Assembly (NCBI GenBank): GCA_038373865.1
Contig: JAXGGA010002922.1
Coordinates: 48,083-112,082 of the forward strand
Origin: Uloborus plumipes
Taxonomy: Eukaryota > Arthropoda > Arachnida > Araneae > Uloboridae
DNA length: 64,000 bases
Direction of reading: 5' to 3'
Under the pieces are notes generated by a model. That model saw only the letters and a program-made list of their open reading frames with translations. It did no database searches and was not told the origin of the DNA. Each line of letters begins with the position of its first letter. Positions within the stretch are counted from its first letter, which is position 1. This document shows positions 22,001 through 37,000 of the stretch, one piece after another. Made by a program: the position numbers and the translations under genes.

Positions 22001-25000
22001 CTTTTGCACGGGCTCCGTCTAGAGAATAAAAGTTATGTCAAGTAAAATGTGTCTAAGTCATGTTCAGATCCCCTGGAACGCAGTACAAAAAAACAATCAA
22101 TCGCCAAAATAGTTTTAAATCCCTTGTTACAGGAAAAGCCTATAACAAAAAACAATTTTATTTGTTCATATTTATCCCTAGCGTCAATAACCGGGTACCC
22201 GGATACCCATTTGCTACTTTGATCTCAATTTTTACTATTTCTAATTAAGACTTGGTCAAATGGCTCTTATTCCTCGTTATTTGCACGAATCTGAACCAAA
22301 CAAAGTTGTAACCGTGTTTTCAAAAAAATATTTTGGTTGTTTTTTTCAGCATTAAAAATTCCTATATTATTCAATTATATCCATTATTCAATAACCGGGT
22401 ACCCGTCACTTTTTTCCGCGTTCCTGCTAGAAGTTAATGATTATTATTAGGAAAAATGTAATCAAATATTACAATTATTATTATTATTCATTTTTATTAC
22501 ACTTTTTAATGTTTTTTTGTTTATTTGTTGCTTTTTTTAAATTTTTAGTGTGACAAATATAATTTTCGAAAAAATACTTAGGAATACACGTTATTATTTT
22601 TTTATTATTATCGGTAGTAGCCAGACAATGAAAATAAAAAAAATGACATTTTATCACATAATTGAAATTGTCGAATTGAAACCAAATGCTGATCACAAAC
22701 TTGGGTTGCCACACTTTATTGCGCGATTTTCTTGTTTTTCTGCAAAGCTTTTTGAGAGTAGAAGCATAGTTGGCAAGCACCAACGACTTTCTTTCGTCCA
22801 CTTGAATTACGTCCCGCTATTGCAGTACTAGAGCTTGAAGGTCCCCCATGTACTGTGTTGAAGTCCTTCACGAAGCTTTCTACGCCAGATTTTGTAGAAA
22901 AGCGCCTCATGGCTTGAGTATTCGTTTATCTGACCTGAATTGTAGGTAGGCACAATTCTTCACCTAGTTGGAGCAAAAATAAACGACAATTATGGTTTTT
23001 ACGACTTTGCAAGTTGACATTTGCCTTATAAATGATATAGGCAGCTAAAGCTGAAATGTCCACAATGTTGAAGAAAAAAGATAGAGGCCATCTCTTTGTT
23101 TGCCTCTGAGACGTATATGAGCATCTAGTAAGTTGTGTCGACGCCAGATTTCGTTTTGTTATAAAACAAAATTATTTCTGGCTTTTTGTCAGCTCTAGAG
23201 ATGCTTTTGTCATGATGTAGTGTTGTCAGCAATATCACAGTTTTTTTCTGCTTGGGTACCGTAAAGTCGGGTTAGTTGGACCCACAAGGAGGTTACTTGA
23301 GCCCACAGTAAAATGATAAAATCTGGGTTTGGTACTAGCATTAGAGACTGCAGAGTGCTTATACCTACAGTTGAAACGAGGAACTACGTGCAAGTCTTCA
23401 ACTAATAAGTACCAAACCTAGATTTCATCATTTTACTGTAATGGGCTCAAGTAACCCCTTAGGGTCCAAGTAACCCGACTGTACGGTACATAAGAACATA
23501 TGGTTACATCACTAGTGAACTCGAATAAGGAACTTTGGGTCTCTCGAGATGTAGACGATAACATTTCAGGCGAAATGTATGGTTTATTTTTCTTTAAAGT
23601 ACCTACGATTGTACCCAAGACAAGGATGTCAAGAACTGTTCCATTTAAGTAAAAGGAGTCTCGAAAAGGAGCTGGTTTCTGCTCTACGTGCTTGAAATTC
23701 GAAGTGGGTACGCGGGTACCCGGTTATTGAGATTAAGGTGTTAATTCGGCTATTGACGCTAGGGTTAAGAAAAAAATGTCAGCATCTTTTTCTCAACAAT
23801 ACATTTCTGACATGCATGTGCAGACGATATTAATAAACTAGCTGCCAGGGCAGCTAGATTAGCTTCCTGCGGCATGTTGATGCATAACGTCCCCCCTCTC
23901 TAACTTTTACCTCATTCTGAAGTTATATTATTTGATATAATTTAATGTTAATTCAATTTCAAGACATACCACGCTCGTGGCCCGGCATTGCACTGGGACT
24001 TTGTGCCTTGAAAGTAGTGAGGAAAATTTCAAGAAACTACTCCTGCCAAGACGGCTCGCTAAAAGGCTCCTTCCGCCTTTTCTTTTTTCCTATATAAAAA
24101 AATCATTCGAATTATTGAGATGCTTCGCGCCTTTAAAATGGTGAGGAAAGTTACAGCAAGTTCTGCTCGCTCAAGGGAAAGAAGCAGACATAGATGCTCA
24201 GTTTTTAATATAAGTAGATGGCTTTTCAACAAATGAATGTTTCAAAATATTACAAGTAGCTAGCGATAAAAATACTATGTAAGTGGCCCGCTTATGAGTT
24301 TCGTGTTTGATTTAGTTAAACCTTCATTCAAAATTCTCATTATCATTGTTATTACTGTTTCATAGCAACCAACATTTTACAACAATGGATTTCATATTTA
24401 ATCATTTATTAGGCTTAATCGCTTTAAATTTGACTACTTATTAATTGATATCTTTGCTAAATAAAATCGTATAATTATATAAATTGAAACTAATGAAGCC
24501 TGAAAAATTACCTATCTATCAGTACCTGGTTCGACTTTCAGTTCATTGGCGTTCAGGAGAAAGAAGCGTGACATAGAAAGAAAGATAGTTAGAAAGATAC
24601 TCCGTTTTTAATGTAAGTAGATTGGGTCAGCTGGAGGAAAGTGGGTCTATATTGAAAGACACCCGTTTTCTCATTTATAATGTAAATATTTCGTTGATTC
24701 TTTTTTTAAAACATAAATTGTACAGCAGTTGTTTTAAGATAGTTTTTATCTTAAATTTATGTGTAAATTAATTATAAATTTAATCGGCAATATTAGTGAA
24801 ACTTCAGTTGCAATTAGTCATACAGTAAGATGTTTAACAGTGTGAATGACGATGTTTTTACCACAATTGTTGCTTATTTTTATGATTTGATCAAAACCTC
24901 TGTATCTCAAAATCGTCTCTCAAATTTTTCTGTTGTTCCGTTAAAATTAGGAGAGACAGGTTTCACTGTATTATTTTAGCTATTCATACTTACTCCGGTA

Positions 25001-28000
25001 TTGCTCCACAATCTGCTTATTTTCCACTCCTGAATTTAATTTTTAAAACTTTTGATTCAAACACAACTGTATATAGTAGTGTTGGTATGAATTAATGTTT
25101 TTCTATACAAGTTTTTTTTTTTTTGTAGATTTTCTTTTTCCTGTACTGATCTAATTCTTCTATCAAAACTGCCCTTATCATAATCTTCCAATTTCAGTAC
25201 TTCAATAGTAATCATATCTTCTGTTTCTAAACATTACACTTCATTACATTTTACTTTCAAATTTCAGGCTTTAGATACGCTGGAGGAAATTTTCTTAGGA
25301 TTGGAGTGGAACGAATTTCAGTGTGAAATTATGCCTGTAAAACAGGAATTAATTATTGCTTTAAAGAAAACTGCAAATAATCATGAAGATTCTGTGCATC
25401 AAACTGCCCGCAGAATCTTAGACTACTTGAATGCTGACAGTCGTATTACTACTATTGAGGAGCAGAAGGTATCCTTATTTTATTTTTCATTACCTGCGTC
25501 ACCCGTCTTTTGCACGGGATCTACCTTGAGAAAAAAAGTTTTGTTAAGTGAAGCATATCTAAAAGTCCCAATTAGATCCCCCGGCACTCAGTACGAAAAA
25601 TTAATCCATCGCCAAAACAGTTTTAGTCCCCCGCTACAGGAAAAGCCTAAAACGAAAGCAAAAATTTTATTTGTTTAAGTTTGAAAAAAATGGCAACACC
25701 TTTTTCGTATGAATGATTTCTTTAATCCGTTCGCGACCGTGATCACACTGGCGTGATAGCGGGTTTCTCCCGCCAGCGCCCGCAATATCAAATGTGTTAG
25801 CCCTTTAATTGTTTGATTGACGCAAAATCCTAAATGCTAACGAGGCAGACATAAGCAGAATGAAAAAATGAAACTTTGAGTAAAAACTAATAAGCCTTTA
25901 TTTAGGCGTTTAAGAACATATGTACAACTTTTAAATAGAAAATATCAAAGTACCTCGGAACATTTGGCAAGTATAGACTAGGGCTCTATCTTCAAAAACA
26001 TTCTAAAACTGATTATCACTGAAAACTAAATCCGGAAGAAAAAATAAATAGTATTGGTAAAAACAAACCGACCAGCGGCATGACTAAAAACAACTCACGG
26101 CTAGACTTAATCCATCTCCCTATTCACGCACCATCGACGGAATGGAACTGACACACAACTGTGATGCACTTGTCTGGATCTTTCCAACTAAATACTAACT
26201 ATGTCAGGGCGTGGGAGCGTCCGATTGGACGAAAAGCAATGTTCTAGAAGGCAGTGGCGTAACTACTCGTTTGTTTCAGGGGGGGGGGGGGGTTATATTC
26301 TAAATCGTCACGAGGTTAAAAAAACGGCGGCGGGGGGGGGGGGTTTACCCACACTTTTCATGTGTGTATGTATATATACATATATAATACGCACTTGAAA
26401 ATGCGTACTTCCGAAGTTCGAAAAAGTGGACAGCTTTTTAAAGAGTAAAGAAATATTACTGTTTAAAAATGGAAGGGGGGTCCGGGGGTTGGCCCCCGGA
26501 AATTTTCATAAATTGTACCTCTAAAAACTCCATTCTAGACTATCTTGGTGATGTTCAGTAAAACACGATTGCCGGCCATTTTTAATAATGTAAGAGAAAA
26601 TGATAGGATACAGAAATTCTTCCCAGCAATTTTTCGAAATTTCAGCTCCAAAAACGCAATTTCAGACGAATTTTGATCATAATGGGAGGTTTAGACACCT
26701 ACCTCCTCAAAATTTTGCCATTTATTTCCTAAAAAAGACAATCCTTAATGATTCTGGGAAGGGGAGGGGGGTGGCAATGAAGTCTGTAACACAATGATAT
26801 TCGCTGGAGAATCGTACTTTTTCATTCTAGGAGTTTTATATTTTTTCATCTCATTTTTGCATTTTTGGACCTACGTTTCAGGGGGGGGGGGTTGTCCCCA
26901 AAACACCCCCCATAGGTACGCCACTGCTAGAAGGAATCCCAATGACGTGGGCAATAGGGTGGTTCACAAACCTATGGTAAAAAAAAAATTTTGTCCTAGA
27001 GATCACGGCAGTGGCTCATTTTTTTACCTTTATCCACCCTAATATACTGCCAAAATTTCAACCTCCTACTTAAGTAAAAAGACGGTGCTCAAAGCTCAAA
27101 TAATTCTCCAGTTTTTGTCAATTTCAAGCATTTTTCGGTTGAGCGGCAAAAAAAAAATCCTGGTGTTTTGCAATCATTCTTGCTGATTCTTTTGTTCAAT
27201 GATCCCCTGAATCCTAATATGGCCACCTTTTTTCCCCATTGTCTCCCACTTTTTAAAAATAGCGCCCCCCTCCCCTCCTATTTTCATCAGATTTCGACAA
27301 TTTCATAGATATTATTTGTAGGGGAAGGAAGCATAATATTTACCATTAACATTCTTCTATAGGGCTAGAGAGATGAAAAGTTCAAAATCATAAACACTTT
27401 TCTCAAGTTAGGAGACTCATGGGAGTATTTTCCCCTCCCCTCCGTAAAATATTTAACGTATCATCAACAACTCATTTTCTCCAGCTTCAAAATTTTACAC
27501 TTATAGTTTGGTGCAACACAATAATATCGGACTGCCTTCTATAACTCCCAAGTCCAAAAACTTTTTCAAGCTGTAATTTTTTTTTAACCTTGGAAACATC
27601 GCATGTTACATAAGAGTCGTACCGCAGATTTCCTTCAGCAAAGAACCTTTCGGTATTATTTATATTCATTCCAGTTATTTTCGAGCGATCACCGTGAAGG
27701 GGGAAATGAAGATCATATTTGGATTCGGTGGGGCATTTTACATAAGAAACAGCAAGAATAGTGTCAGATACATCTGAAGTTCATTTTGTGCCGAGCAGTG
27801 TTGTTATACTATAGCAGTGCTGTTATATTTACTAGAAGTTTTTAATTAAAACCAAAATATTTAAACTCCTTGCTATGCAATTCAACTTTCTATGTATCTT
27901 TATACATAGATTTTTTTGAGTGAGAGAGACTTTTAGTATTGAATATTTTATTGTCTCAGGAAGGATAAGTACTCAATTTGCTTCAACAGCAGGTAAAAGA

Positions 28001-31000
28001 AACTGCTTAATGTCTTCATTATTGACAAATATTCTGTTAAATTCTTGAATTATTTGAACATTTCCCTCAGCAAAGTTATTCACCATTATTTGTTTATTTT
28101 AATTTTTTTCTTTTAATTCTATGATTAATATTATATTTGCATTCGTTGGGGCGTAGGACGAAGAATGTTAGAAAATAATCTCTAATATTCATGTTTGAAA
28201 AAAATCGAATTGTTCTGTACTACACTTGTTATATTTCACATCTTTATTCTTGTAATAGCTTGCTTTTCTTCCGACTAGAATTCGATGCGAAAAACTAAAT
28301 CAAACTAATTAATTCACCAGAAAGGTGTCACAAGTACTTTAACAAAACTGTCCTAGTTGTTATTTCAATTTCCAGGTCGTTCATATCTTATAAGGTTTTT
28401 TCCAAGTTCAGATATTCCAAAGTTCAAATTATTAATAGCAAATGGAGCATTTATTAATGTTCAATCTGTTTTACTGTGCAAAAAGGATCACCCTTGATTT
28501 TATGTCAATGTGTTTATTGCTATTTGACTAAATGTATAGTTGGTATAGTGCTAGTACTTTTACTGAATGTATCTCTTTCTTGGCCACTTATAGGGAAACT
28601 ACAAATTTGATGATACTGGTCCATCATTTGCCATTTCTTTCAGAGACCATAAGTCTTCTGTATCATTCTCGATGATGAAAGTAAGCTCGTTTCTTGTTTT
28701 TAATTTCAATAAGTTGAAATCCACTTTCTTATCTCCGTCATACATTTAGAATAAGTTTATGAAAAATGTATATACTAAAAGGTTAAAAAGATATGTGTTA
28801 AAGTGAAAATAATATCTTTTACAAATTTCTGTATCCTGTTAGCATGATTTGTGAGTCTCCTTAATTTTTAGAAAAAATACTTTGAGCCTATTAAGTAAAC
28901 TGGTAGAAAAGTTCTAAATTTAGGTTTAATCGAATCATTTCTTCTATTTTTTTAAACTAAAATTTTAACTTAAAAATTTGTGTTCTAAAAAAAATTTTTG
29001 TTTTTTTTTTTTTCAACTGGCTTTGTATTGTGTATTATTGAGGAAATAAGGAGTAATATCTGATAGCGTAAAACGACGTTCATACGATGTTCGATCGAGT
29101 TCTCATGCCTAATGTAATATAATGTATTAGAATGAAGTTGGTATTCAAATTAGGTGGATGCTTCTCAACTCTTCTGATTCTACTTGCAGTTTTAGGTTGG
29201 CATCACCAGATGCCCAATCATATGCAAATTAAGTTGGTAGATAAATAGTGAACGATTGGACTCGTTCTTTCTCTTTTTTCATCGCTGCCCGCTCAGAGGT
29301 AGGTCCGGCATCGGGGCCGGCGATTCTTTTCGCCTTTGTTTGATTATGGCCAGGGTTTTCCTTAAGTTTAAATGGTTCGTGTAATGTTATTCTTTTAATA
29401 TTTGACCAATAAATTCTTGGTTATCGTTTAAATGATTGTCCTACATTTCTCAACCTCAAACACATAGCCATAGCTTCTATCTCGCTGTAACAAAACTCTG
29501 CAGTACAAATTGGTATTATATTTGGATTAACTCTAGGATCTTAACCTTTTAAACTTAGCTTGTTATTGAAACATGGAAGTTAGTCAAACGGGTTTGGAAC
29601 CTAGAAGTTATCAATATCGTAAACTGAAATGCGATGCTGAAAGGTTGGTGCACAATTGCAGCAAAATGCTAATATTAGGAGTGACACTAAAACCAAAAAA
29701 AGAGGAAAAACAAAGCCAACAATGCAAAGAATTCAGCAAGTAAGAGCCAAATATGAATGATTTTGAATACCAAATTTAAAAAAGAATGCTTCAATTACTG
29801 AACATTAAAAAAAATATATTTTTTTTTTTAATGGCGCCCACTATTGCTTTTCTTTCCTGATTTCAATGATTACTTCAAGAATAAATATTACTTTTGGATT
29901 TAAACACTTTCTAAGTAACTGGTAGCAATTGAATAAATTAGTTTTAATTGTAAAAATTTAAAAATTATTTTTTTGTTCATTTAGCTGTTACATGAATAAT
30001 ATAGTATTTTTATTGATTTTGTTTTTCCAATTTTTGAATATAGCTTACTGTTAGCTTCTTTCTGACTTGAAATCTGCAGAGTCCTAATATCTGCACAACC
30101 ACTTCTCCAAGTTGTGCGGCTTTTTCACCTTCCACTGTATGTAATTGAATGAGAATAAAATCCAGATTTGAAAATCCTAATATTATAATCTGCGATAAAT
30201 ATCTTTCATTTTGTGTACAGACCACTTTATTTATCTTTTCATCACAAATCAAGCAAATTTTCCACATTAATTAGAAGATGAATTATCATGAAGACTTGTT
30301 TCTTCTATTTCTTAAATTATACTAATAACAGTTTTTATAATATTTAATTCTTATTTTAGGTCATAGATGCAGTTTTACAAACCGCATTGAATGAAAATAG
30401 TGAGAGAGTTTACTGTTTTGAGTCTTGGAAAGTGATAAAAGGCTTGGTGTGTGCTATGTTAAATAATATTGCAGTTCAAATCCAAGGGGCTCAACTGATT
30501 CCCATGAGGTATTTTTGTTCCCTTTTTTCTTATTTAAGTTTAATAAAATTATTTTTTAAATTCAAATTGTAGGATTTGGATAGGAATATAATAGTTTACC
30601 TCTATGATATTTAGTTCAGAAATGACAATGTCATTTTCCCAAAATAATAATGCATTCACCATAGTTGATTGTATTCATTTCGAACTTAGCTATGTGGATT
30701 TTTTTTTTCTACTTTATTAAGCTTGCATTCCATACTTTACCTTTTCATAACCCATTGTGATATAGCAGCCATGTAAAATATATCATCCATTGTACACAAA
30801 GCTACGCAGAGTAATAACACCAAGTGAAAGCATTAAGGTTGGTTGAAAGATTACACAAATATATCTGGGAGACAAGAAGTTCCATGCTTTCATTCAGAAG
30901 TTCTCCCATCGTCTGAACAGCTGATAAAAATCACCTACCGGTGGTACTGGCACAATATGGGTGATTACATTATCATGGGGGGGGGGGGAATAGGAGTACA

Positions 31001-34000
31001 GAAGGCATGGATATATATTCTCTAGCAATCTGTTCTTTGATGTGGCACGTCATTACTACACAAATTCTGCACCCCTATTCCTCTGCAGATGCCGGCACCT
31101 GGAATATCTACAATGCAAAAGTGCCCTAGGAATTTAATTTTTCCAAGAGTAGTCCAAGACTTTTTTTTACATGCCGATTCATTGTTCAGCATAAAAACTC
31201 ATTTTTTGACCTCTTGAAAAATCACAACTGGAACCACCTTATGGCATATGAAACCCATGCTAAATCACTTGCTCTGTCGACAAAATTATCTAGCCTACTT
31301 CGAGTTATATTCTTATGTATTATTTTGAGGCAAAGTAGAGAGCATAAGGTTTTATAAATTAACCCTAATACCCATTACTAATTTTATTGAAAAAGAATAA
31401 TTTACTATTTCAGATTATCTGCTGACCCTTTTTCCTCGGACATAAAGGAAGTTCATCGTAGTGTCTATGGAAAGCTTTTATTATCGATGTTTAGTAAGTT
31501 CCAACTTGTATTAATCCTAAATTGATATTGCCCGTTTGTTTCTCTGTAAGTAATTAGTGCATTAATTTCAGTTTGTTCTTTATAACAACTCCAAATTTTA
31601 GTTACAGCCAACTCTTTGAGGGAGAAAGACATGATGGTATTCTGTAAAGAAATAGTTATGTATTGCACCTTACTCTACATGAACATTGAAGGTGTTGCTC
31701 TGTGTGACAACCAAGAAGCAATAGATCCTTTTGGATTGATTGATGCATTGTTTGATACTCGCTTGTATGAGGAAGGATGTTTGACTGAAGATAATGGGTG
31801 TCTTGCTCTTTCTGCTTTTGAAACTGTAATTCAAACTGCTGTGTCTGCTGTTGGACATGACAAAGTAAGTGCATCAATGAGTGTTTCTTTTAACTTTTTA
31901 TAATCAATAAGATTTCTTTCAGAGGTGCTTTTTACGTACCATATGAGTTGTTTATTATCAAAACTCATTAAGGGGACCAGGTAAGGCAATTTCGACCAAA
32001 AATTTAAATTTTTACTGTTTATATCATTAAAAAGTTTAAACTTTTATTTTTCCAACCGTATCACTTGTTTATTAAAAAACAGAAGCATCAGAACTGTTTG
32101 TTCTTTTAAAAGCATTTACCATGTTCGTCACATCAATGAAATCTTTAAATGCTTTTTCTCCAAACATGGATTTGTTTGGACATTGATGGGCACTGCAGTT
32201 TGTTCAAAATTGAAGCTCTAAAAATAATTTTAAAGGATTTTTGTTTTGTTTTTTGGTGGGTGGGGAACAGAGTTTCGGTAAAGGAACATTTTAAACACTT
32301 TCTTATTTTCAAAGGAAATAGAAAAAGAGAAAGAAGAGAAAAAGGGTGAAGAAAAGAAGAATGGGCGGAGGAAGGGGGGAGGGTGGCACACAACTAGTTT
32401 GTTAACCAATAACCTGCAGCCGTTAAAAAATTTCAATGCCGAGATTTATTTTTGGAAACATTAAAATTTCTCCCCAACATTTTTTTTTCATTAAAATTAC
32501 TTAACTTTTCCAAGTCATGTGTTCTTTTCTTCTCTTCAATAATATAAAGAGCATTGAAAAAAGTAAAACTAACTCAGCTTTCTGGGTAGGGCACAAGCCC
32601 CATGGGCCCACCCCCTGGTTACGCTACTGATCATGCTTGTAAGTAACTTTAAAAAATATTCAGAAAATCCTGAAGTCATATGTTTCATTAAAGCCAAGAC
32701 CCTTGTCAAATTGGTCATAACCCCCCTAAAATGTATAAAATTAAACTACTCTTCCAAACTGGGGCCCCCAAAGCTTCGTGCCCCAGTTTCAGACAAGGCT
32801 GACATACCTCTCGTCGGCCTCGAAATGATTCAATACGAAGCACTTTTTAGTTGTGTTTTTTCTCATGTTGTTGAAGCATCAGAGTCTTAAAATTTGAAAG
32901 TGATAATAGTATATAGTATTTTTTTCCCTCAACGTGTTGATATACTCTGTTAATCTTTATGTATTTTTAACTGTGTCACTTATCGTGAAAATAATCCAAC
33001 TTTTTCATTTCATCCATAGTTTTATGATCTGAAGCTACTCCAATTAATGACAGACAAAATGTGTTTCCTCTGTTATGGAGAATCTACTGCTTCAAAACTT
33101 TCAGGATGTCTAATTATACAGTTTTTCGTGAATAAGAAGCTATCGACGTGGATATATAACAATCTGGCGAAGATCTTAAAGGCAGTGCTGTATTCCGTGG
33201 GTTCTCTCATTTTTGATGCAACTGACAAGAGGGTTGACTATTCAAAGTATTATTCCATTTATCATTTGTGTAGACTGTACCCCAGTTATTTGTTTTATTG
33301 TTTGTGTAGCTATTTATATAGTTCGTGAAGAGGGGTGTCTCTATGGGATGTCAGGGGAGGTCACTGACTTCTTGTAAATATCTCTTTTTTCGCAAATTAT
33401 GTCTGACAATTAGTTAAATTTGAATACAGTATTGCATACCTGCCAACTTGTACGTTTTGGCTGTACAATGTATGTTTTTTTGCCATATTGTACGATCGTA
33501 CGATAAAGGTAAAAAATCGTACGTTTTTACAGATTTTTCATCAATTCCAAAGTTTTTTTTTCTTCACATAACTAAATTTCAACTACTGAGCTTCTTTAAA
33601 ATTCAAGTCTAAACTTCGACATATTTCAGCACTGAGCGCGTACTTCGCGGAAAACCGGTTCGCGTGGTTGAGACTGCAATCCTTTTGCATCGTGCAAATA
33701 TTATAATATTTGCGAAAATTTAATTTTACATTAACATATGCTATTTTAGGTTATCACATTTAATTATTTATTTTAATAATGTATGAATTTTTTCCTCCCC
33801 ATTTTCCATGCTTAACCCGCGATTCACGTAAATCGCTTCTTTTGTTTGCCATTTCAATCTCCAATCTTGTCAGTGTTTTAATATTTTCATGGTTGGAAGT
33901 TATTTTGACATATTGCTATGCTGGATGAACTTATTGCATTTTATTTATTTTTATAATAAGTAAATAAATTTATTAAAAAATAGCATCTATAGTCAACGAA

Positions 34001-37000
34001 AAATTGCTTCCTGTGTTAAGATTTCAGTCCTTTTGTATCTTGAAAGAATTTTAATAATTTCATTTATTTTTTGTTATTCGTGTTTTTTTTTTTCATTACC
34101 AACATGGTTATATTCAATACATACTTCATAGAAAATTGCATAACTGAAATGAATTTATTCAGTTGAAAATATAAGTAAAATAAAAGATAACTGCTGAAAA
34201 CTGTCAGTGATATAATTACAGTAACTTATTTAATGTCTGATTTCCATCAAGAAATAGGCTATTGTCTTAGCATGGTTTTGTAGGGAAAATTGTAAGATTT
34301 TCTTAGTAGGCATGTTGGCAGGTATGGTATTGTTATGTTGCTTTTTTTAATGATTTCTGATGTGTCATCTCATGAAATGTAAGTAGATATGTATGCAATG
34401 TGCAGGCACATATCAGTTTTCATTTTATCTTAACTATTAATATAAAGCTGAAGAGTTTGTTTGTTTGTTTGAACGCTCTAATCTCAGGAACTACTGGTTC
34501 AAATTGAAAAATTATTTTTATGTTGAATAGTCTAATTGGGAAGGTTTTAGGCTATATAACATTACGCTATGAATGAATGAATGAATAAAGTGAAAAGGGG
34601 CGCCCCTAAGGCAGCGCAAGCACTGCGACCACAGGTCTATTGTACTATCCCCGTTAAAACTCTAATAGAGCCCAATAGCTGAAATGAACCTAAGCAGATG
34701 TCTAACAGAAATGCTAGACAGTTCGTGGGGATCTAAACAATGGTACCCCAAATGTTCAAACCTGTAGGCAGAATAAAAATCAGATTCGCACAGAACATGC
34801 CCTGAACTTTCATCCGCCTTTAGGCAGCCTCTGCAAACTGGGTCATCAGTGATACTCAGCAAGTTTAGGTGTCTATTAAGAGAACAGTGTCCGGTGAGAA
34901 GTCCAATGGACATCTTAATCACCTTTCTGCTCAAACTTATGAGCTCTCTGGACCTCAGCCAGGGTTGACGTTGGTTGAGAGCTTTAGCTTGTCTCTGTGA
35001 GTCGGACTGAAGCCACCTAGCATATGAGTCATTCATACTTATACTTATTACTATAAGCAGGTTTCTTATAGTGTTCCTGACTTTGTTATTGGGCAAACCA
35101 AGAGCAGATTCAGGACCCACGAGTGGTGTGTTGGAGCCCAATTTGGCAAGCTAATCAGCAACTTCGTTTCCATCAATGTCATGGTGGCCAGGGACCCAGT
35201 GGAGGGTAACCTTGTTCTTGCTGGCGAGCCTTACCAGTGCATTGTGGCACTCCCAAACTGACTTGGTAGTAAAGCAATAGCTATTGAGGGCTTTTAAGGC
35301 GGCTTGACTATCAGAGAAAATTTTTAAAACCTTACCAGTTAAGCCGCGTTCAAGGCAATTGGTTACACATGCCGGGATGGCTAGAACTTCAGCCTGGTAA
35401 ACCGTAGCTAGCTTCCCAAGCGAAAAGAAAAGCTTTGTTTTGCTGCTGCTGCAAAAAGCACCAGAGCCAGTGCTTAGAGCCGTCAGTGAACCGAATTTTA
35501 TTGGCATTACCACCAAGCTTCGGAGCATCCTTCCATTGTTCTCTGGAAGGAAATGCAATGTTATAATTTGCATTGAAACTAATATGTTTTAACAACCAGT
35601 CGCTTGGCATCAGAAAGTAGGGATGCTTGACGGCCTCTAGACAAAGTTTGTCATAAAGAGACGAATTGCAAGGGATCTTCAAGAGACCCAGGAGGTTCAG
35701 GCGATATGAACAGGTAACATTACGTTATAGGTAAGGAGTTATTATTAGAGTTTAAAAGTCATAATGGACGAAAAGCACAAGCGGATTAGTTTACTCTCAT
35801 CTCAAGAGATGGCGTTCATTAAAAGTATTGTTTTGGCAATCGTGTGTTGAGGCAACGCCTCCTAAATACTAAATGCTTAGTACATCTGCTTTGCTACGGT
35901 CATCGTTGGTTCCACTTTAAGTGCCACCTTGCGGCAATCCAGTAATGCCGTTGTTATTTTTTAATTGGTTAATTTTTAAATTTAAATTCAGAAATAAACC
36001 AATCGTTAATCTCTTGAAGAACTCCGGTAGATGGCAGTGCTTTGTGAACCAAGGGCATTTTGCAGCTTTTGGCGATGGATCCAAACAATATTCGAATTAA
36101 ATTTTTTGATTGGATGATTTTTAAATTTAAATTTGAAAATGAACCAATCTTTAATTTCTCTTTCTCGAAGAACTCCGATAGATGGTAGTGTGTCGTGAAC
36201 CAAGGACGAAATTTTGCTCTGTGCTAAAAACCAGAAAGTTCCAGGCATTTAGTATTTAGGAGGCGTTGGTTGAGGGCGCTGGCTGTAGTGAGCCACCATG
36301 GTGGCGAGTTTGTTGCTCTACCTAAAGCGGGTGCGTCACTTTACATCGCTTTCATTTCTGAGGTAGTCCGTGCAATGCCGGGCCACACAGCTAGTCATTC
36401 AATAAAACTTTCAGCTTCATTCCCTATATGAAAAATTCTCCTCCCCCTTCCAAAAGTTCAAGTTTGAAATGACCCTGTTTGAGAATCTGTATTTATTTTC
36501 TCCCTTAATCAAGTTTTACAAATACACTATAACCACTGATCGTTGAAATCCAGGATAAAATATCTCTAGACAAAGCTTTATTGCATTTTCCCTTTAAAAA
36601 AATAAAATTTTCGTCTTTCCCGTTGAAGACTTGAATGTTATTTTTTTAACCTCAAGTTGAAAATTAATATCAGTAGATCACAAAGTTCAAAGCTATCAAA
36701 CAAGTGTTATTATCAGTGCTACGATATTAAGGATACCTTTTTTTTTCATATTTGGACCTTATTTCCTTTGTAGGGTATTTATTTTATTATTATTTTTTTT
36801 AATTTGTTTGAAAATCATGAATTTTTTTCCCTTAGTAGATTTTCCCCCCTGGAACTTTGAAAGATATTTTTTTTAATTCTTAAAAGCATTTTGCTTAAAA
36901 AAAAAAGATTGACTTTCAGTCTTCCGAGCAAACTTTGAACATTTTAATTAGAAAAAAATTAGAATTTGGAAAAGAAGAACCTATTCATAGAAGAAACTTA

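Larger units (their letters stand above)
22176..23764 (-). mobile_element. Dead piggyBac element
   Basis: The ends CCCTAGCGTCAATAACCG and the inverse of CCCTAGCGTCAATAGCCG flank 1.59 kb. The right flank is TTAA (23765-23768); the left flank is TTAT (22172-22175), a one-base decay of the TTAA duplication. The phrase AACCGGGTACCCG recurs near both ends (22189, 22391, 23708). Transposase remnants lie on the minus strand. Confidence 0.75.
21984..24621 (-). mobile_element. Minus-strand Helitrons, nested, split by a piggyBac relic
   Basis: Two Helitron 3' ends face left: CTAG at 21984 with the hairpin GCCC/GGGC just inside, and CTAG at 23838. Two 5' ends face right: TCTACTTATATTAAAAACTG ending at 24218, and TCTACTTACATTAAAAACGG ending at 24621, each with A on the outer side. 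The simplest reading is an inner element 23838-24218 inside an outer one 21984-24621. Pairing of ends is inferred. No helicase ORF is seen. Confidence 0.6.
34438..36394 (+). mobile_element. Helitron split by a Jockey-type LINE
   Basis: It begins TCTTAACTATTAATATAAAG after an A and ends CCGGGCCACACAGCTAG before a T. The start shares AAAGCTGAAG with the Helitron at 12618. Without the nested LINE it is about 0.8 kb. Two copies of a unit of about 148 bp (near 35960-36055 and 36109-36205, sharing AACTCCG-TAGATGG and GTGAACCAAGG) lie in its right half. Confidence 0.75.

Noticed and set aside
29060..29480. Solo LTR in intron 9
   Set aside because: TATA-like and AATAAA words are present, but no TG/CA ends with a target duplication could be fixed.
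35389..35682. Separate 97-residue minus-strand gene
   Set aside because: It is the frameshifted upstream piece of the Jockey-type LINE (RFTDGSKH is RNase H), not an independent gene.
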